Shown piece after piece: positions 28,151-35,971 of a stretch of 64,000 nt of DNA. The position numbers and the translations under genes are program-made. The stretch's first letter is position 1, and each line of letters opens with the position of its first letter. The DNA is taken from assembly GCF_002078175.1 (NCBI RefSeq), contig NZ_MWFK01000002.1, positions 2,294,001 through 2,358,000 on the forward strand, read 5' to 3'. This stretch comes from Streptomyces sp. M41(2017) (GTDB lineage Bacteria > Actinomycetota > Actinomycetes > Streptomycetales > Streptomycetaceae). The notes under the pieces were generated by a model. The model was not told where the DNA came from, ran no database searches, and worked only from the letters and a program-made list of their open reading frames with translations.

Positions 28151-29197
28151 ATGATCATGCCCGTGTACCCGCCCAAGCCCGTGCCCGGCGACCGGATCGC
28201 CGTGCTCTCCCCGTCCAGCGGTCTGCCGGGGCTGCTCCCCCTGCCGTACGAATTGGGCCTGGAGCGACTGCGCGGAACGTTCGGGCTGGAACCCGTCGAG
28301 TATCCGACCACCCGGACGATGGGCTCCTCGGCGCGGGAACGGGCCGACGACCTCCACGCGGCGTTCGCCGACCCGACGATCAAGGCGGTCGTCGCGTCGA
28401 TCGGCGGTGACGACCAGATCACGGTGCTGCCCCTGCTGGACCGGGAGTTGATCCGGGCGAACCTCAAGCCGTTCTTCGGATTCAGCGACAACACCAACCT
28501 GCTCGCCCATCTGTGGAACACCGGGATCGTCGGCTACCACGGCGCCACGGTCATGTGCGAGTTCGGCCGCCCCGGTGCGATGGACCCGCTGACCGCCGAG
28601 TCCGTACGAGCTGCCCTGTTCACGTCCGGGCCCTACGAGTTGCGGCCGGCCGAACGCTTTCGCGAGGTCGACCTGCCCTGGGACGACCCGGAGAGCTTCG
28701 CCCGCGAGCCGCGCACGGAGCCGGGCGCGGGATGGACGTGGGTGCGCCCGGACCGGGTGGTCGAGGGCCGCTCCTGGGGCGGCAACCTGGAGATCCTGTC
28801 GTGGCTGCTGATGGCCGACCGCGAGATCTCCCGCGACCTCTCCGTGTACGACGGTCACGTGCTGTTCCTGGAGACCTCGGAGGACATGCCCCGCGCCGAC
28901 GACGTCTACTGGATCCTGCGGAGCATGGGCGAGCGCGGCCTCCTGGAGCGCTTCCCGGCGCTCCTCATGGGCCGGCCGAAGGCCTGGTCGTTCGACCGGC
29001 CGCTCGCCCCCGCGGACCGGGCCCGCTACGTCCGCGACCAGCGGGAAGCGGTTCGCCGCGCGGTCGACCGCTACGCCCCGGACATGATGGTCGTGTTCGA
29101 CGTGGACCTCGGACACACCGATCCGCAGCTCGTCATGCCGTACGGCGGGACGGTCCGCGTCGACGGTCCCGCCCGGCGCATCACGGTCACCTACTGA
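28151..29197 (+). CDS. S66-family protein (LD-carboxypeptidase/MccF-like), nucleophile replaced
   Basis: A 348-residue protein of the LdcA/MccF fold, opening PPKPVPGDRIAVLSPSSG. In LdcA and MccF the nucleophile Ser follows GG in GGxxS before LLPYLD; here the aligned stretch is SIGGDDQITVLPLLD, with Gln at that place. The other triad residues look kept: Glu in LFLETSEDMPRADD and His in DLGHTDPQ. FFGFSDNTNLLAHLWN is the usual family core. It may be a different hydrolase, a binding protein or use another residue. Family members recycle murein tetrapeptides or cleave microcin C. Confidence 0.85.
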   Translation: MIMPVYPPKPVPGDRIAVLSPSSGLPGLLPLPYELGLERLRGTFGLEPVEYPTTRTMGSSARERADDLHAAFADPTIKAVVASIGGDDQITVLPLLDRELIRANLKPFFGFSDNTNLLAHLWNTGIVGYHGATVMCEFGRPGAMDPLTAESVRAALFTSGPYELRPAERFREVDLPWDDPESFAREPRTEPGAGWTWVRPDRVVEGRSWGGNLEILSWLLMADREISRDLSVYDGHVLFLETSEDMPRADDVYWILRSMGERGLLERFPALLMGRPKAWSFDRPLAPADRARYVRDQREAVRRAVDRYAPDMMVVFDVDLGHTDPQLVMPYGGTVRVDGPARRITVTY

Positions 29198-29257
29198 CCC
29201 GCGCCGCACTCCCGCACGCCCCCGTAACCCACCGTCACTGTGGGTAGTTGAGGCGGC

Positions 29258-30559
29258 ATGCGCGACGTACGCTCCGTAAGGGCTCCCTCCATGCTGCGGC
29301 TCGCGGCCGCCTCGCTCGCCGGGACCGCCGTCGAGTTCTACGACTTCTTCGTCTACGGGACCGCCGCCGCGCTGGTGCTCGGGCCGCTGTTCTTCCCGAC
29401 GTTCTCGCCCCTGGCGGGGACGCTGGCGGCCTTCGGGACGTTCGCCGTCGGGTTCGTCTCCCGGCCTCTGGGCTCCCTGCTCTTCGGGCACATCGGGGAC
29501 CGGCGCGGGCGGCGGCCCGTGCTGGTCGCCTCCCTGCTGCTGACCGGCGCGGCGACCGTCGCGGTCGGCTGTGTCCCGGCGTACGACCGGATCGGGGTGG
29601 CGGCCCCGGTTCTGCTGCTGGTGCTGCGGTTCCTCCAGGGGCTCGGGCTCGGCGGGGAGTGGGGCGGGGCCGTGCTGCTGACGGCCGAGCACGCACCGGC
29701 GGAGCGGCGCGGACTGTGGTCGAGCTTCCCGCAGATCGGTCCGTCGGTCGGGTTCCTGCTCGCCAACGGCGTGATGCTGCTGCTGTCCGCGACGCTGTCC
29801 GACGCGCAGTTCGCGGCCTGGGGCTGGCGGGTGCCGTTCTGGGCCGCCGGGGTCCTCGCCCTCGCCGGGCTGTGGCTGCGTTCCTCGCTCACGGAGAGCC
29901 CACGCTTCCTGGAGGTGGGGGACCACGCGCGCGTGCCGCTCGTCGAGGTGGTGCGCGACCACTGGCGGCTCGTCCTGCTGACGGCCGGAGGTCTCGCGGT
30001 CGGGTACGCCGTCTTCTACACCGTGACGACCTGGGCACTCGCGTACGGCGTCGACCGGCTCGGGGTGAGCCGGGCGGTCATGCTCACGTGTGTCATGGCC
30101 GCCGTGGTGGTGCAGGGATCGCTGACGCCCCTGGTGGCCCTGCTGGGCGACCGCTACGGTCGGCGGCCGCTGTGCCTGGCGGGCTGCGCGGGCGCCGCTG
30201 TGTGGATGTTCCCGATGATCGGGCTGCTGTCGACGGGCGAGCCCCTGCTGATGTTCATCGGATTCCTGGTGGCGCTCCTGGCGTTCGTCGCGGTGTTCGC
30301 GGTGATCGCCGCGTACCTCCCGGAGCTGTACGAGCCCCGGGTGCGGTGCACGGGCGCGGCCGTCGGCTACAACCTGGGGGGCGTCCTCGGGGGCGCGCTC
30401 ACCCCGGTCGTGGCGACGGCGGTGGCGAGCGGGGAGCGCGTTCCGTGGGGGGTGGCCGGCTATCTGACGGCTGTCGCGCTGCTGAGCCTCGGCTGTTTCG
30501 CCCTCCTTCCGGAGACCCGGCCGGTGCCCCGTCTGCGCGTCGTGCGCGCGGCCGAGTGA
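29258..30559 (+). CDS. MFS transporter, metabolite:H+ symporter type
   Basis: A 433-residue permease of the MHS (ProP/KgtP/ShiA) group. Helix 1 is LAGTAVEFYDFFVYGTAAAL, typical for the group; the motif between helices 2 and 3 is GHIGDRRGRRPVLVASL; the repeat motif GDRYGRRPLCLAG follows helix 8. RFLQGLGLGGEWGGAVLLTAEH is the conserved helix 5 region. It imports a small organic acid or zwitterion with protons; the substrate is unknown. Confidence 0.92.
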   Translation: MRDVRSVRAPSMLRLAAASLAGTAVEFYDFFVYGTAAALVLGPLFFPTFSPLAGTLAAFGTFAVGFVSRPLGSLLFGHIGDRRGRRPVLVASLLLTGAATVAVGCVPAYDRIGVAAPVLLLVLRFLQGLGLGGEWGGAVLLTAEHAPAERRGLWSSFPQIGPSVGFLLANGVMLLLSATLSDAQFAAWGWRVPFWAAGVLALAGLWLRSSLTESPRFLEVGDHARVPLVEVVRDHWRLVLLTAGGLAVGYAVFYTVTTWALAYGVDRLGVSRAVMLTCVMAAVVVQGSLTPLVALLGDRYGRRPLCLAGCAGAAVWMFPMIGLLSTGEPLLMFIGFLVALLAFVAVFAVIAAYLPELYEPRVRCTGAAVGYNLGGVLGGALTPVVATAVASGERVPWGVAGYLTAVALLSLGCFALLPETRPVPRLRVVRAAE

Positions 30560-30575
30560 AGGCCGGTCAGGGGCA

Positions 30576-31676
30576 TCAGGGGTTGATGGCGAGTTCCAGA
30601 TAGGCGGCGAAGATCACGAGATGGACGCCGCCCTGGAGTGGGGTGGCCCGTCCGGGGACGACGGTCAGGGAACTCACCACCACCGTCAATGTCAGCAGCA
30701 CCATCTCGGTGGGGCCGAGCCCGAGGACGAGCGGTCCCGAGAGCCAGACGGACGCGAGGGCGACGGCCGGGATGGTCAGGCCGATGCTGGCCATGGCCGA
30801 GCCGAGGGCGAGGTTGAGGCTCGTCTGCACCCGGTCCCGCCGGGCGGCCCGCAGGGCGGCGATCGTCTCGGGGAGCAGCACGAGCAGCGCGATGATCACA
30901 CCGACCACGGAGTGCGGCATGCCGGCCGCCTCGACCCCGGACTCGATGGTCGGCGACACGCCCTTGGCGAGGCCGACCACGCCGACGAGGGCGAGGCCGA
31001 GGAGCCCGAGGCTGATGCGGGTCGTACGGGCGGTCGGGGCGTCGGCGTGGTCGTCCGCGTCGATGACCTGGCCCTGCCGGGTGATCGGCAGGAAGTAGTC
31101 GCGGTGCCGGACGGTCTGGGTGGCCACGAACAGGCCGTACAGGACCAGGGAGGCGACCGCGGCGAAGGTGAGTTGCGCCGTGGAGAACTCGGGCCCGTGC
31201 TTGCTGGTGGTGAAGGTCGGGAAGACCAGGCTGAGCGTGGCCAGCGTGGCGACGGTCGCGAGGGCGGCTCCGGTGCCCTCCGCGTTGAACACGGCCAGTC
31301 CGTGACGGAGTGAGGCGACGAGCAGGCACACGCCGACGATGCCGTTGCACGTGATCATCACGGCGGCGAACACCGTGTCGCGGGCCAGTGTCGAGCTCTT
31401 GTCCCCGCCGTCCGCCATCAGGGTCACGATCAGGGCGACTTCGATGATCGTGACCGCGACAGCGAGGACGAGTGATCCGAAGGGCTCACCCACCCGGTGC
31501 GCGACCACCTCGGCGTGGTGCACCGCGGCGAGCACGGCGCCGGCGAGGACGAGCGTCACCAGCGCCACGACCGCTGCGGGCAGGTCGCGGCCCCATGTGA
31601 GGGCCAGCAGCACCACCGCGGCGACGGGCACCACGGCGGTCCACTGCGTGAGAAGTGACCGGAGCCGAACGATCAT
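30576..31676 (-). CDS. Calcium/proton antiporter, ChaA/CAX family
   Basis: A 366-residue membrane protein with the two Ca2+/cation antiporter repeats: HRVGEPFGSLVLAVAVTIIEVALI near residue 70 and SVVGVIIALLVLLPETIAALRAA near residue 245, each with the acidic residue expected in the ion path. Length and pattern fit E. coli ChaA, which exports Ca2+ (or Na+/K+) against protons. It ends 16 bases from the convergent MFS gene. Confidence 0.9.
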   Translation of the reverse strand: MIVRLRSLLTQWTAVVPVAAVVLLALTWGRDLPAAVVALVTLVLAGAVLAAVHHAEVVAHRVGEPFGSLVLAVAVTIIEVALIVTLMADGGDKSSTLARDTVFAAVMITCNGIVGVCLLVASLRHGLAVFNAEGTGAALATVATLATLSLVFPTFTTSKHGPEFSTAQLTFAAVASLVLYGLFVATQTVRHRDYFLPITRQGQVIDADDHADAPTARTTRISLGLLGLALVGVVGLAKGVSPTIESGVEAAGMPHSVVGVIIALLVLLPETIAALRAARRDRVQTSLNLALGSAMASIGLTIPAVALASVWLSGPLVLGLGPTEMVLLTLTVVVSSLTVVPGRATPLQGGVHLVIFAAYLELAINP

Positions 31677-31877
31677 GCCGCGATCGTCCCAGTCGGAAGC
31701 GTGCCCCGCACTCCGGCGCCATGCCGCTCGGGCCCGGTCCGGCGGGCCCCGCCGCCCGGGCCGGACGCCTCCGGGAGGGAGGCGCTCGGTATCCGGGTGG
31801 CGGACGCCGGGGACGATGGACGGCAGTTCACGGTGTACCGCTCCCGATCTGGTGGTTCCTGCGGTCGGTCGGCCGGG

Positions 31878-32864
31878 TCAGGCGTCGATGCTGTCCTCCT
31901 CCGTCTGCTCGGCCTCCTCGCGCGCCTGCTTCTTGGTCGCGATCAGGCTGGTGATCGTGGTGACCACGAGGACGGCGCAGATCACGCCGAGGGAGACCGG
32001 GATGGAGATCTCGGGGACGTGGACGCCGGACTCGTGCAGCGCGTGCAGGACCAGCTTGATGCCGATGAATCCGAGGATGACCGACAGGCCGTAGCTCAGG
32101 TGGACCAGCTTCTTGAGCAGGCCGCCGATGAGGAAGTACAGCTGCCGCAGACCCATCAGCGCGAACGCGTTGGCCGTGAAGACGATGTACGGGTCCTGGG
32201 TCAGGCCGAAGATCGCGGGGATCGAGTCGAGCGCGAAGAGGACGTCGGTGGTGCCGATCGCCAGCATGACGACCAGCATGGGCGTCATGACACGCTTGCC
32301 GTTCTCCCGGATCCACAGCTTGGTGCCGTGGTAGCGGTCGGCGACACCGAAGCGGCGCTCGGCCGCCTTGAGCAGCTTGTTCTCCTCGAACTCCTCGTCC
32401 TCCTCGTCCGCCCTCGCCTCCTGGATCAGCTTCCAGGCGGTGTAGATGAGGAAGGCACCGAAGATGTAGAAGACCCACGCGAAGTTGGCGATGATCGCGG
32501 CGCCCGCGGCGATGAAGATCGCGCGCAGGACCAGGGCTATGAGGACGCCGACGAGGAGCACCCGCTGCTGGTACTTCGAGGGCACGGCGAACTTGGCCAT
32601 GATCAGGACGAAGACGAAGAGGTTGTCGACGCTCAGCGACTTCTCGGTGATGAATCCGGCGAAGAACTCTCCGGCAGGCTGGCCTCCGGAGAAGAGAAGC
32701 AGGCCGAGTCCGAACAGCCCGGCGAGGGCGATCCAGACGACCGTCCAGATGCCGGCTTCCTTGATCGATACGTCGTGCGGCTTTCGACCGATGAAGAAGT
32801 CGACCGCGATGAGTGCGGCAAGCCCGACGATGGTCAGGACCCACAGGGTCAGGGAAACATTCAC
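31878..32864 (-). CDS. terC: TerC-family membrane protein, probable Mn2+ exporter
   Basis: A 328-residue polytopic protein. DFFIGRKPHD, then ESLSVDNLFVFVLIMAKFAVP and DVLFALDSIPAIFGLTQDPYIVFTAN (split here) carry the paired acidic motifs of the TerC/Alx family. Several members export Mn2+, some during metalation of secreted enzymes. A cytoplasmic loop rich in Glu (ARADEEDEEFEENKLLKAAE) lies near residue 150. The upstream Mn2+ riboswitch supports a manganese role over tellurite resistance. SD GGAGG lies just before the ATG. Confidence 0.94.
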   Translation of the reverse strand: MNVSLTLWVLTIVGLAALIAVDFFIGRKPHDVSIKEAGIWTVVWIALAGLFGLGLLLFSGGQPAGEFFAGFITEKSLSVDNLFVFVLIMAKFAVPSKYQQRVLLVGVLIALVLRAIFIAAGAAIIANFAWVFYIFGAFLIYTAWKLIQEARADEEDEEFEENKLLKAAERRFGVADRYHGTKLWIRENGKRVMTPMLVVMLAIGTTDVLFALDSIPAIFGLTQDPYIVFTANAFALMGLRQLYFLIGGLLKKLVHLSYGLSVILGFIGIKLVLHALHESGVHVPEISIPVSLGVICAVLVVTTITSLIATKKQAREEAEQTEEDSIDA

Positions 32865-32910
32865 TGCGCCTCCGGCAGTACGTAACGGCAGATTTCAGCG
32901 TCGTCGCTAC

Positions 32911-33038
32911 CGGAGGTCTCTTCCACCCGAGGCCGCCGGGACGCTGGGTGCGCCCGGAGCCTGCGGGCCGACGCCCCGGGATCTGGCCTGATCCGTATTG
33001 ACGGGTGCGCCGCAGCAGGTAGGGAGTACTCCCCTCCG
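32911..33038 (-). promoter_or_regulatory. yybP-ykoY manganese riboswitch in the terC leader
   Basis: Read on the minus strand: P1 5' strand CGGAGG (33038-33033) runs into GGAGTA; the middle has GTCAATAC (from 33002), like the GUCAACAUAC element; the 3' side has GAGACCTCCG, whose CCTCCG (32916-32911) closes P1. These match the AAAGG-GGAGUA and GACC-UUU ends I know for this class. CCTCCGG (32916-32910) can pair instead with the terC ribosome site CCGGAGG (32875-32869), so metal-bound P1 would free the site: a translational ON switch. Confidence 0.84.
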
Positions 33039-33160
33039 TATGGAAAGACAGTACCCGAATCACCAAGGAAAGGTAAAGGGCTAAGTAAAAGAAAGACCAA
33101 GTATGCAGGTCAGAGGCCTTTACTGATGCTTGGTAAAACGCTTTGGAGGCGTGATGCGGG

Positions 33161-35188
33161 TCAGCGGTCCCAGGGTCGGCGGGCCGCGGCCACCTGCGCG
33201 AGAACGCGCTCCAGCACCTGGCTGCCGGCGGGCATCAGTGAGGGCTCGAACGTCCACGCGTGCCCGACCCAGGGGTCGGCGAGATGGTCGTCCGGCACCG
33301 GGGTGATCCGCAGCAGCGCCCGCCACAACGGGTCGAGCAGCGGCCCGTAGGCGGCCGCGTCCTCCCGGTCGGCCACCATCATCAGATGGACGCCGACGGA
33401 CGGGCCCTCGTCCGCCAGGTAGCGGAGCTGGGTCACGGCGCGGTCGTCGAAGCCGTGCGGGAAATCGTTGACGATCAGCAGTTGCTCGGCGGTGTCGAGG
33501 CCCGGCGGCAGCGAGTCGGCCGCTCCCCCGCGCAACGCCATCTGGACCAGGTCGACGCGCTGGGTGAGCCGGGCCAGTACGTCCGTGACGCCTGCGGCAC
33601 CGACCGCCGGTGGACCCGCGAGCACCCCGGACCGAACGAGCGGGGCGAGCGAGGACGCTCCGGCGCCGGCCGCGTCGATGACATGAACAGTGAACTCGCC
33701 CGCGGGATAGACCGCGAGCAGCCGGGCCGCGTGCGCCACCGCCGTGTCCATGGCGAGGCGGCGCAGTTGGTCGGAGTCGGCGAGCGTGCCGTCGAGCGCA
33801 GCGCGACCGCTGTCGATCCACAGTCCGCGCTCCAGCGGCAGGCGCATCAGCATCGGAATGCTCAGCGTGCCGCTCTCCGGCAGGGAGAGGTCGCCGAGGC
33901 GGACCGCCATCGGGATCTCCATGGGCGGCCGGTAGCCGTGCCAGACCGGGTTGTCCCAGCTCGCGTAGGCCGTGGGCAGCGCGGGCTCCACGACCTCCGC
34001 CTCCGCGGTCAGCTGAGCGAGGTCCCGGTCCAGGGCCGCGCGGGCCTGGTCGACGAGATCCGCGTGCTTGGCGCGGGCCGCCTCGCGGGCGGCGTCGCCT
34101 TGGCCGCCGATCCGGCTGCGCGGGTCGGACAGGGCGTGGTCGAGCTCCTTCTCCATGCGCGAGTCGGCGAAGTCGACAGCACTGCGGTACGCGGCGACAG
34201 TCCGCGCCAGGTCCTCGAACATGCCCCACACCTGGTTGTACAGGCGCTCGTCCATGGACCAGCCGGTCGCGTCACCCGCGACGGGCCGGGCCGGCCGGCC
34301 CGGCTCGGCGGGAGGCGCGGTCGGCGGGGGCGGTGGCGGGGCCGAGGTCCGGCGGCCGGGGTGGCTGTAGTCGATCGGGCCGCCCGCCGGCGAGGACGGC
34401 TGGGTGACGGCGGAGGGGTCGGGCTGCGCGGAGCCGCCTGGATATCCCGTCGGGGCCGGAGTGGCACTCCCGGACCCGGCGAGGTCGTACGGGGACTGGG
34501 GCGGGGTCGTGCCGCCGGGCGCGCCCTGCACTCCAGGACCGGTGCGTGGCTGGTCGGGGCCCGGCGCGGAGGCGGCCGCCTGCCGGGAACGGTCGCTGTC
34601 GGGTGTGCGGGGCGGGGGTGCCGCGACCGAACGGGCGACGCCCTGGGCCACCGCTTCGTTGATCGTCCCGGCGAGTTGCCGGGCCTCGGGAAGACCCTGG
34701 TCGCCGAGGAGTTCGGCGAGACCGCCCGCGTAACCCTGCCCGACCGCCCGGATCTTCCAGGCGTCCTGTCTGCGATAGAGCTCCAGGGCCACGACGGCTG
34801 ATTCGGCGTCGAGGCCCGTGAGGGTGAAGCTGGCGATCTCGGCGCCGTCGAGACCGGTGACCGCGACGAAGGGGGCGGCGACGGCCCCGAACCGGACGGG
34901 GCCGCCGGTCGCCGTGGGCAGCGCGAGGAGCACGCTGACCCGGTGCACGGCCGGCGGCAGGGCGTCCAGGTCGAAGGCGAGACGGTGGTCGGCCGCCGCC
35001 TGCTGGGAGACCTCGAGCCCGGGCAGGGTGGGCGCGCCCGGATGGGCCACCCACTCGACACCGCGGACCCTGCCCTGCTCGTCGCTGAGCGTGGCCCCCG
35101 CCACGACCGGTTTCCCGGCCGAGACCCGGACCTCGAGTCGGACCTGGGAGAGCGGATGGTTCTGCCCCCGGACCAGCTCGGCCGTCAT
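33161..35188 (-). CDS. TerD-domain protein fused to an FtsK/EccC-like inactive domain
   Basis: A 675-residue cytoplasmic protein. Residues 1-180 are a TerD-like calcium-binding fold (HPLSQVRLEVRVSAGKPVVAG, FTLTGLDAESAVVALELYRR). A Pro/Gly-rich linker occupies about 190-315, then a helical part with many charged residues, then a C-terminal segment (IPMAVRLGDLSLP, LLIVNDFPHGF, VHLMMVADRED) recalling the FtsK/EccC ATPase fold but with no Walker A Lys. Ter systems answer membrane and DNA stress. It shares an operon with terD, 44 bases downstream of it. Confidence 0.75.
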   Translation of the reverse strand: MTAELVRGQNHPLSQVRLEVRVSAGKPVVAGATLSDEQGRVRGVEWVAHPGAPTLPGLEVSQQAAADHRLAFDLDALPPAVHRVSVLLALPTATGGPVRFGAVAAPFVAVTGLDGAEIASFTLTGLDAESAVVALELYRRQDAWKIRAVGQGYAGGLAELLGDQGLPEARQLAGTINEAVAQGVARSVAAPPPRTPDSDRSRQAAASAPGPDQPRTGPGVQGAPGGTTPPQSPYDLAGSGSATPAPTGYPGGSAQPDPSAVTQPSSPAGGPIDYSHPGRRTSAPPPPPPTAPPAEPGRPARPVAGDATGWSMDERLYNQVWGMFEDLARTVAAYRSAVDFADSRMEKELDHALSDPRSRIGGQGDAAREAARAKHADLVDQARAALDRDLAQLTAEAEVVEPALPTAYASWDNPVWHGYRPPMEIPMAVRLGDLSLPESGTLSIPMLMRLPLERGLWIDSGRAALDGTLADSDQLRRLAMDTAVAHAARLLAVYPAGEFTVHVIDAAGAGASSLAPLVRSGVLAGPPAVGAAGVTDVLARLTQRVDLVQMALRGGAADSLPPGLDTAEQLLIVNDFPHGFDDRAVTQLRYLADEGPSVGVHLMMVADREDAAAYGPLLDPLWRALLRITPVPDDHLADPWVGHAWTFEPSLMPAGSQVLERVLAQVAAARRPWDR

Positions 35189-35232
35189 CGCCTGTCCCCC
35201 TATGTCGCTTCGTGCGTGGCGTGCCGACCGGC

Positions 35233-35811
35233 CTACAGGTGCGGCAGTATCGCCGGCATCAGGTCCTGGAACGTGCGGCCGTTGGCCGGCGTGCCGAGGG
35301 CCGTCATCTGCCAGCCGCTGCCGGCGCGGTGCACCTTCGCCATGATCTGCGCGGTGTACTGGCCACCGCCCGCGAGGGTGTAGCGGGCGAGCTCCTGGCC
35401 GTTGGTCTCGTCGACGAGACGGCAGAACGCGTTCTGCACTTCCTGGAAGGTCTGGCCCGTGAAGGAGTTCACGGTGAAGATGATCTGGTCGATGTGGACC
35501 GGGATGCGCTGCAGGTCGACGAGGATGGCCTCGTCGTCGCCGCCCTGGCCGACGCCGCCGACCAGGTTGTCACCGGTGTGCCGGACCGAGCCGTCGTCGC
35601 TGACGAGGTGCCGGAAGAACACCACGTCAACGGGCTGCTTGTCCGCGAACAGCACGGCGGAGGCGTCCAGGTCGATCTCCCGGGTGCGCGAGCCGAACAG
35701 GCCGCGCCGGGGAGCCGCCTGCCAGCCGAGACCCATGCGGACCGCGGTCAGCGTGCCCCCGTCGTTCTTCTGCAGACTGATGGCCTGACCCTTGGTCATG
35801 TTGACCGTCAC
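35233..35811 (-). CDS. terD: TerD-family stress protein
   Basis: A 192-residue calcium-binding TerD/CABP protein of usual length. NMTKGQAISLQKNDGG opens the fold; LDASAVLFADKQPVDVVFF and GGDDEAILVDL carry the acidic metal sites; ARYTLAGGGQYTAQIMAKV is the closing motif. GTG 35811 has GAGGGGA about seven bases upstream; the frame open to 35940 adds an unlikely Arg-rich tail. In Streptomyces TerD proteins affect development and stress tolerance. Confidence 0.95.
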   Translation of the reverse strand: MTVNMTKGQAISLQKNDGGTLTAVRMGLGWQAAPRRGLFGSRTREIDLDASAVLFADKQPVDVVFFRHLVSDDGSVRHTGDNLVGGVGQGGDDEAILVDLQRIPVHIDQIIFTVNSFTGQTFQEVQNAFCRLVDETNGQELARYTLAGGGQYTAQIMAKVHRAGSGWQMTALGTPANGRTFQDLMPAILPHL

Positions 35812-35971
35812 GCGCTGTTCCCCTCTCGAACTGTCCCCTGTTGCCGCGGACTCCGCGGATGAGCAGCACCCTACGCAGCGGCGGTGACGGCGCCGAACCC
35901 CGGGACGTACTTTGTGTCGGTCTTGCAACACAGAGCGCATCCGCCGAGGTCCGACGCCGTCCGCGCGGCCG

